Source of the DNA: Cyanobacteria bacterium UBA11372
GTDB lineage: Bacteria > Cyanobacteriota > Cyanobacteriia > Cyanobacteriales > Aerosakkonemataceae
Reading direction: 5' to 3'
Assembly: GCA_003486675.1 (NCBI GenBank)
Contig: DNGG01000624.1
Span: 1,567-10,210 of the forward strand
DNA: 8,644 nt
Shown here in pieces: positions 6,211 through 8,644 of the stretch. The notes below the pieces were generated by a model. It made no database searches and was not told the origin of the DNA. It saw nothing but the letters and a program-made list of their open reading frames with translations. Made by a program: the position numbers and the translations under genes. Each line of letters opens with the position of its first letter. The first letter of the stretch is position 1.

Positions 6211-6215
6211 GGAGG
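6211..6215 (+). promoter_or_regulatory. Strong ribosome binding site deciding the Rieske start
   Basis: ggagg followed by aaacc lies five bases before ATG 6221. An in-frame TTG at 6209 has no such site and overlaps this one, so ATG 6221 is the start. Confidence 0.85.
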
Positions 6216-6220
6216 AAACC

Positions 6221-7174
6221 ATGAATCCTATTTTACCCGGTGCGCCTTGGTTAATAGCTCACAAATCCATGTTGGGAATTAATCAACCCAATAAGATTAC
6301 GCTCAACGGGCAAGATTACGTTTTGTGGCAAAACGAAAAAAGAGAAGTTTTTGCCCTTGATAATGTATGTCCGCACATGCAAGCACCTTTATCAGATGGA
6401 TGGATTTGTAAAGAAAGAAACACCATTGCTTGTCCTTTTCATGCGCTGGAATTTGACGGACAAGGCAGATTTTACCAAGAAGGGAAACAGGATGTAAAAC
6501 CCGTCGCGAAGCCTTTAGAAATAATTATCGTCGGCGATTGTATTTGGACCTATGGTGGATACGAACCAAGAATACCAGTTCCCGATTTAATTCCCAGAAT
6601 TTCCCAAGGTTTCCAATTTTTAGGCGTGACTGGCGAAAAGAGCATCAACGGTGATTTTCTCACCAACATAAAGATAAACTATGACTACAATCACCAAAAT
6701 GGAACCCACCGGGAAGTTTTCAAAATCAAGGGAATTGAAGTCAGCGATTATGAGGAAAACGGTTATTGCACCAAGTTGGTACAGAAAGTTATCAAAGATG
6801 ACAACTCCCTGGGAGAAATCCTGGCAAATCCAGCCTTATTAACTCTCCCCAAAAACTGGGTAAATCAGTTTGAATATGCTTTTCCTGCATTGACTTCATT
6901 GATTCTCAACATTTCCTTGGGACAGGCGATTCAAATTCACGTCCTTTACCCGGAAACCGAAAACAGAACCAAGACCTTTATCATATTATTTGGCAAATTT
7001 AAACATCCGATTTTAACATTATTGCTGAAAAATTCATTTCTGAAGGCTGCTGCTACAGTTATCGAGCAGGATACAAAAGCGATTGAAAGTTTGTATCCCA
7101 TAGAAAAACCAAAAATTAGACTTCCCAACGAAGAGATTATGTTTTATGCCGAAAAACTTTACCGTGATTGGTAA
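6221..7174 (+). CDS. Rieske [2Fe-2S] non-heme iron oxygenase
   Basis: This is a 317-aa Rieske-type oxygenase, within the length range of alpha subunits. Numbering from ATG 6221, the Rieske motif is CPH (50-52) and CPFH (71-74), ligands Cys50, His52, Cys71 and His74. The catalytic domain shows DYNHQNGTH (155-163): Asp155, His158 and His163 have exactly the spacing of Asp205, His208 and His213 in naphthalene dioxygenase. Asp284 in IEQDTKAIES is the likely third iron ligand. So both electron-transfer and oxygen-activating sites look intact, and the protein should hydroxylate, demethylate or desaturate its substrate, which is unknown. It needs an external reductase, and none is encoded here. It lies 132 bases after the FAD monooxygenase on the same strand, is flanked by dispersed repeats, looks more AT-rich than that gene and has no HIP1 site. 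Confidence 0.92.
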   Translation: MNPILPGAPWLIAHKSMLGINQPNKITLNGQDYVLWQNEKREVFALDNVCPHMQAPLSDGWICKERNTIACPFHALEFDGQGRFYQEGKQDVKPVAKPLEIIIVGDCIWTYGGYEPRIPVPDLIPRISQGFQFLGVTGEKSINGDFLTNIKINYDYNHQNGTHREVFKIKGIEVSDYEENGYCTKLVQKVIKDDNSLGEILANPALLTLPKNWVNQFEYAFPALTSLILNISLGQAIQIHVLYPETENRTKTFIILFGKFKHPILTLLLKNSFLKAAATVIEQDTKAIESLYPIEKPKIRLPNEEIMFYAEKLYRDW

Positions 7175-7189
7175 ACTTTAAACAAACCT

Positions 7190-7219
7190 AGAAATCGGGT
7201 TTATTTGCGTAAGTCCTGA
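7190..7219. repeat. Fullest copy of the gcgtaagtcct repeat
   Basis: agaaatcgggttt joined to atttgcgtaagtcctga combines both halves seen separately at 6117-6195 and 132-146. It lies 16 bases past the Rieske stop, so related repeats flank that gene on both sides. Confidence 0.65.
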
Positions 7220-7233
7220 GACTATTAAAATAA

Positions 7234-7261
7234 TAGAGACGCCCCCTCAAAAGCGTCTCTA
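7234..7261. repeat. tagagacgc hairpin between convergent genes
   Basis: tagagacgc (7234-7242) and gcgtctcta (7253-7261) form a perfect 9-bp stem around a 10-base loop. It is related to the gtagagacgt palindrome at 2326-2365. It sits between the converging Rieske and coiled-coil genes and could stop transcription, but it lacks a T-run. Confidence 0.6.
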
Positions 7262-7300
7262 CCTACACCAATCACCTCTTATTGTCTCTTTCCTCTGCGT

Positions 7301-7335
7301 CCTGGAGCGCCTGGAGCGGTAAAAAAAATTACCGC
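7301..7335. repeat. Tandem cctggagcg and hairpin at the end of the coiled-coil gene
   Basis: cctggagcg is repeated directly at 7301-7309 and 7310-7318, after ctctgcgt. Together they resemble the cctctgcgtc-type repeats of cyanobacteria. gcggtaa (7316-7322) and ttaccgc (7329-7335) then form a 7-bp stem over an A-run. On the - strand this places a T-run and stem right at the stop codon of the coiled-coil gene, a possible but atypical terminator. Confidence 0.4.
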
Positions 7336-8381
7336 TTACGTTGGGTTTTAGCAGGTTTACTCCCTTGACTCACGCGATAAAATTTCACTTGATTTAAGGC
7401 AGCACTAGCAGATTTTACTACATTCCCATCTGAGTCGCGTAAAGCATTTTGGAGAAACGGTATAACGCGCTCGGATTTGATTTTCCCTAATGCTTCTACC
7501 GCAGACTGACGCACCGAAGCTGCTGGATCTTTGGTTAATTTACCTAAAACGGGAATAACGCGATCGCTTTCGGCACGGCTGCTTTTAGAAGCCGTAATTT
7601 TCCCCAAAGCTAATGCAACTTTCTGGCGAATATAGCTATCAGAGTTATAAACCAAATCAATTAAGGGGGAAATATAAATACTTGCTCCAGTTTCTCCCCA
7701 AACCAGTATTTTTTCACCTAATTCCTGCCGCTCTTTCCTAGCAGTATCGCTAGCTTTAACAGGAGAAGCAACAATCTCTTTATCTACCTCTACTGGCGCT
7801 GGCGAATCATACTTAATCGGTGCAGTTTGTGGCGCTGACTCTAATAAACTCTCTGCTGGTTGTAATTGGGATTGATACTTTGCTTCCAAAGAGTTGATAG
7901 TTTCCTGCATCCGCGACTCGTGAGCGGCTTCTAATTCTTTTATCTGATTTTGGTAGTCGGTTTGCAAAGATTGAATTGTTGCTTGCATCCGCGATTGATG
8001 AGCAGCTTCTAATTCTTCAGTTGTTCTTGTTAACTGAGATTGAATTGCAGCTTGCATCCGCGACTCGTGAGCGGTTTCTAATTCTTGCAACTGATTCTGA
8101 TAGTCTGTTTGCAAAGATTGAATTGTTGCTTGCATCTGCGACTGATGAGCGGCTTCTAATTGCTCTTTTGTTTTGCTTAACTGATTATTGTAATCTTTTT
8201 GCAAGGATTTAATAGTTTCTTGCATTCGCGACTCGTGGCTGCTTTCTAAATTATTTTGGAGTTGGCGACTTTGGTTTAAATATTCTTGTTTTTGCTCCTC
8301 CAGCTTTTGTTGCATTAGCCAATAGGTTAAAGCTGCTCCAGCTAAAACACCGATTATCCCCAGAATTAATGCTAAGCTCAT
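7329..8381 (-). CDS. Membrane-anchored coiled-coil and HEAT-repeat protein
   Basis: This 350-aa protein has three parts, numbered from ATG 8381. Residues 2-23 (SLALILGIIGVLAGAALTYWLM) form one N-terminal membrane helix. Residues about 25-180 form a long coiled coil built from five copies of a unit around AHxSRMQATIQSLQ, with its His at 49, 79, 105, 128 and 154 and spacings of 30, 26, 23 and 26. A Pro/Ala linker (182-210) leads to three HEAT-like repeats (about 235-262, 274-302 and 305-333), each ending in an A(L/V).ALGKI-like helix, and a basic tail ending KTQRKR. HEAT repeats are known protein-binding scaffolds. Inferred role: a membrane-tethered scaffold or spacer; the partner is unknown. 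An in-frame TTG at 8393 is a less likely start. It converges with the Rieske gene and seems unrelated to the oxygenase module. Confidence 0.85.
   Translation of the reverse strand: MSLALILGIIGVLAGAALTYWLMQQKLEEQKQEYLNQSRQLQNNLESSHESRMQETIKSLQKDYNNQLSKTKEQLEAAHQSQMQATIQSLQTDYQNQLQELETAHESRMQAAIQSQLTRTTEELEAAHQSRMQATIQSLQTDYQNQIKELEAAHESRMQETINSLEAKYQSQLQPAESLLESAPQTAPIKYDSPAPVEVDKEIVASPVKASDTARKERQELGEKILVWGETGASIYISPLIDLVYNSDSYIRQKVALALGKITASKSSRAESDRVIPVLGKLTKDPAASVRQSAVEALGKIKSERVIPFLQNALRDSDGNVVKSASAALNQVKFYRVSQGSKPAKTQRKR
7890..8249 (-). repeat. Intragenic repeats coding the coiled-coil units
   Basis: Five copies of tgcatccgcgactcgtgagc-like sequence start near 7906, 7984, 8053, 8131 and 8221. 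A 30-base stretch is identical between 7960-7989 and 8107-8136, a shift of 147 bases or 49 codons. Identity at the DNA level suggests recent expansion or gene conversion within the coding region. All length changes keep the frame. Confidence 0.8.
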
Positions 8382-8475
8382 AATCGTACCCAAGTCTAAT
8401 TGAGTCTGGACTTATATATACTAAGCCAACTTGGGTCGCATAGCTGCGATTAATTGACAGTTATACAATTCCTGC

Positions 8476-8644
8476 TCAAAACTCCAAACAAATTTTCTGG
8501 GAGGCAAACACTTTCCGCAACTTCTGCAATACCGCCTCTGACAGCACAGATTTAACCAATCCTACCAGTTGTCCCCACTCAAACAACTCAGGTATCGAGA
8601 GGGTGTACTGAAATTGATGCGTTTGACATACTCCCCAGCCGTCA
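8476..8644 (-). CDS. 3' end of an unidentified gene, cut by the window edge
   Basis: On the - strand a frame is open from the window edge to a TGA at 8476-8478, giving 55 residues that begin DGWGVCQTHQFQYTLSIPEL and end in KICLEF. The other frame I followed on this strand stops early. The composition is protein-like, with an amphipathic LVGLVKSVLSEAVLQKLRKVF stretch suggesting a C-terminal helix. I do not recognise the family. It lies 94 bases upstream of the coiled-coil start on the same strand and could share its transcript, although AT-rich tatata (around 8413-8420) could instead be part of a promoter for the coiled-coil gene. Confidence 0.5.
   Translation of the reverse strand, partial: DGWGVCQTHQFQYTLSIPELFEWGQLVGLVKSVLSEAVLQKLRKVFASQKICLEF

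Noticed and set aside
7976..8212. Repetitive + strand frame opposite the coiled-coil gene
   Set aside because: Its periodic Leu/Ala pattern is only the antisense reading of the coiled-coil repeats.
7890..8249. Regular repeats that could suggest a CRISPR array
   Set aside because: The repeats are in frame, spaced by conserved rather than unique sequence, and encode heptad-like coiled coil.

Overview
The window reads as chromosomal DNA from a cyanobacterium, probably a filamentous Microcoleus/Oscillatoria-type organism. The HIP1 octamer GCGATCGC occurs 11 times in 8.6 kb (for example at 467, 1091, 1649, 1898, 4467, 5090, 5451 and 7560), where chance would give about 0.1. Several repeat types resemble ones I know as dispersed in cyanobacterial genomes (gcgtaagtcct, aaaccgggttt, gtagagacgt, ggtgcgttac). 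The genus-level guess is inference.

Layout. 1-318: intergenic, crowded with palindromes and dispersed-repeat fragments. 319-2079 (+): a heme peroxidase whose active-site residues and spacing match fatty-acid alpha-dioxygenase better than cyclooxygenase. 2080-2503: convergent intergenic region with a MITE-like hairpin, a 20-bp tandem duplication leading into a perfect 40-bp palindrome, and a strong bidirectional terminator. 2504-2962 (-): a 152-aa protein I do not recognise, with its own promoter. 3092-3919 (-) and 3950-4597 (-): a class I SAM methyltransferase and a TetR-family regulator, probably one operon. 4691-6088 (+): a divergent UbiH-like FAD monooxygenase. 6221-7174 (+): a Rieske [2Fe-2S]/mononuclear iron oxygenase, separated from the FAD gene by 130 bases of inverted repeats. 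7329-8381 (-): a membrane-anchored protein with a repetitive coiled coil and C-terminal HEAT repeats. 8476-8644 (-): the 3' end of an unidentified gene cut by the window edge.

How the genes may work together. The TetR gene and the FAD monooxygenase are divergent around a 93-bp region. That region carries a good sigma70-type promoter and, between its -10 and the FAD start codon, an AT-rich palindrome suited to a TetR dimer. Methyltransferase, flavin hydroxylase and Rieske oxygenase therefore look like a small inducible module that hydroxylates and methylates a lipophilic or aromatic compound. The alpha-dioxygenase-like enzyme next door could feed or parallel it by oxidising fatty acids, but the sequence does not show that link. 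No CRISPR array, tRNA, rRNA or complete transposase gene was found.
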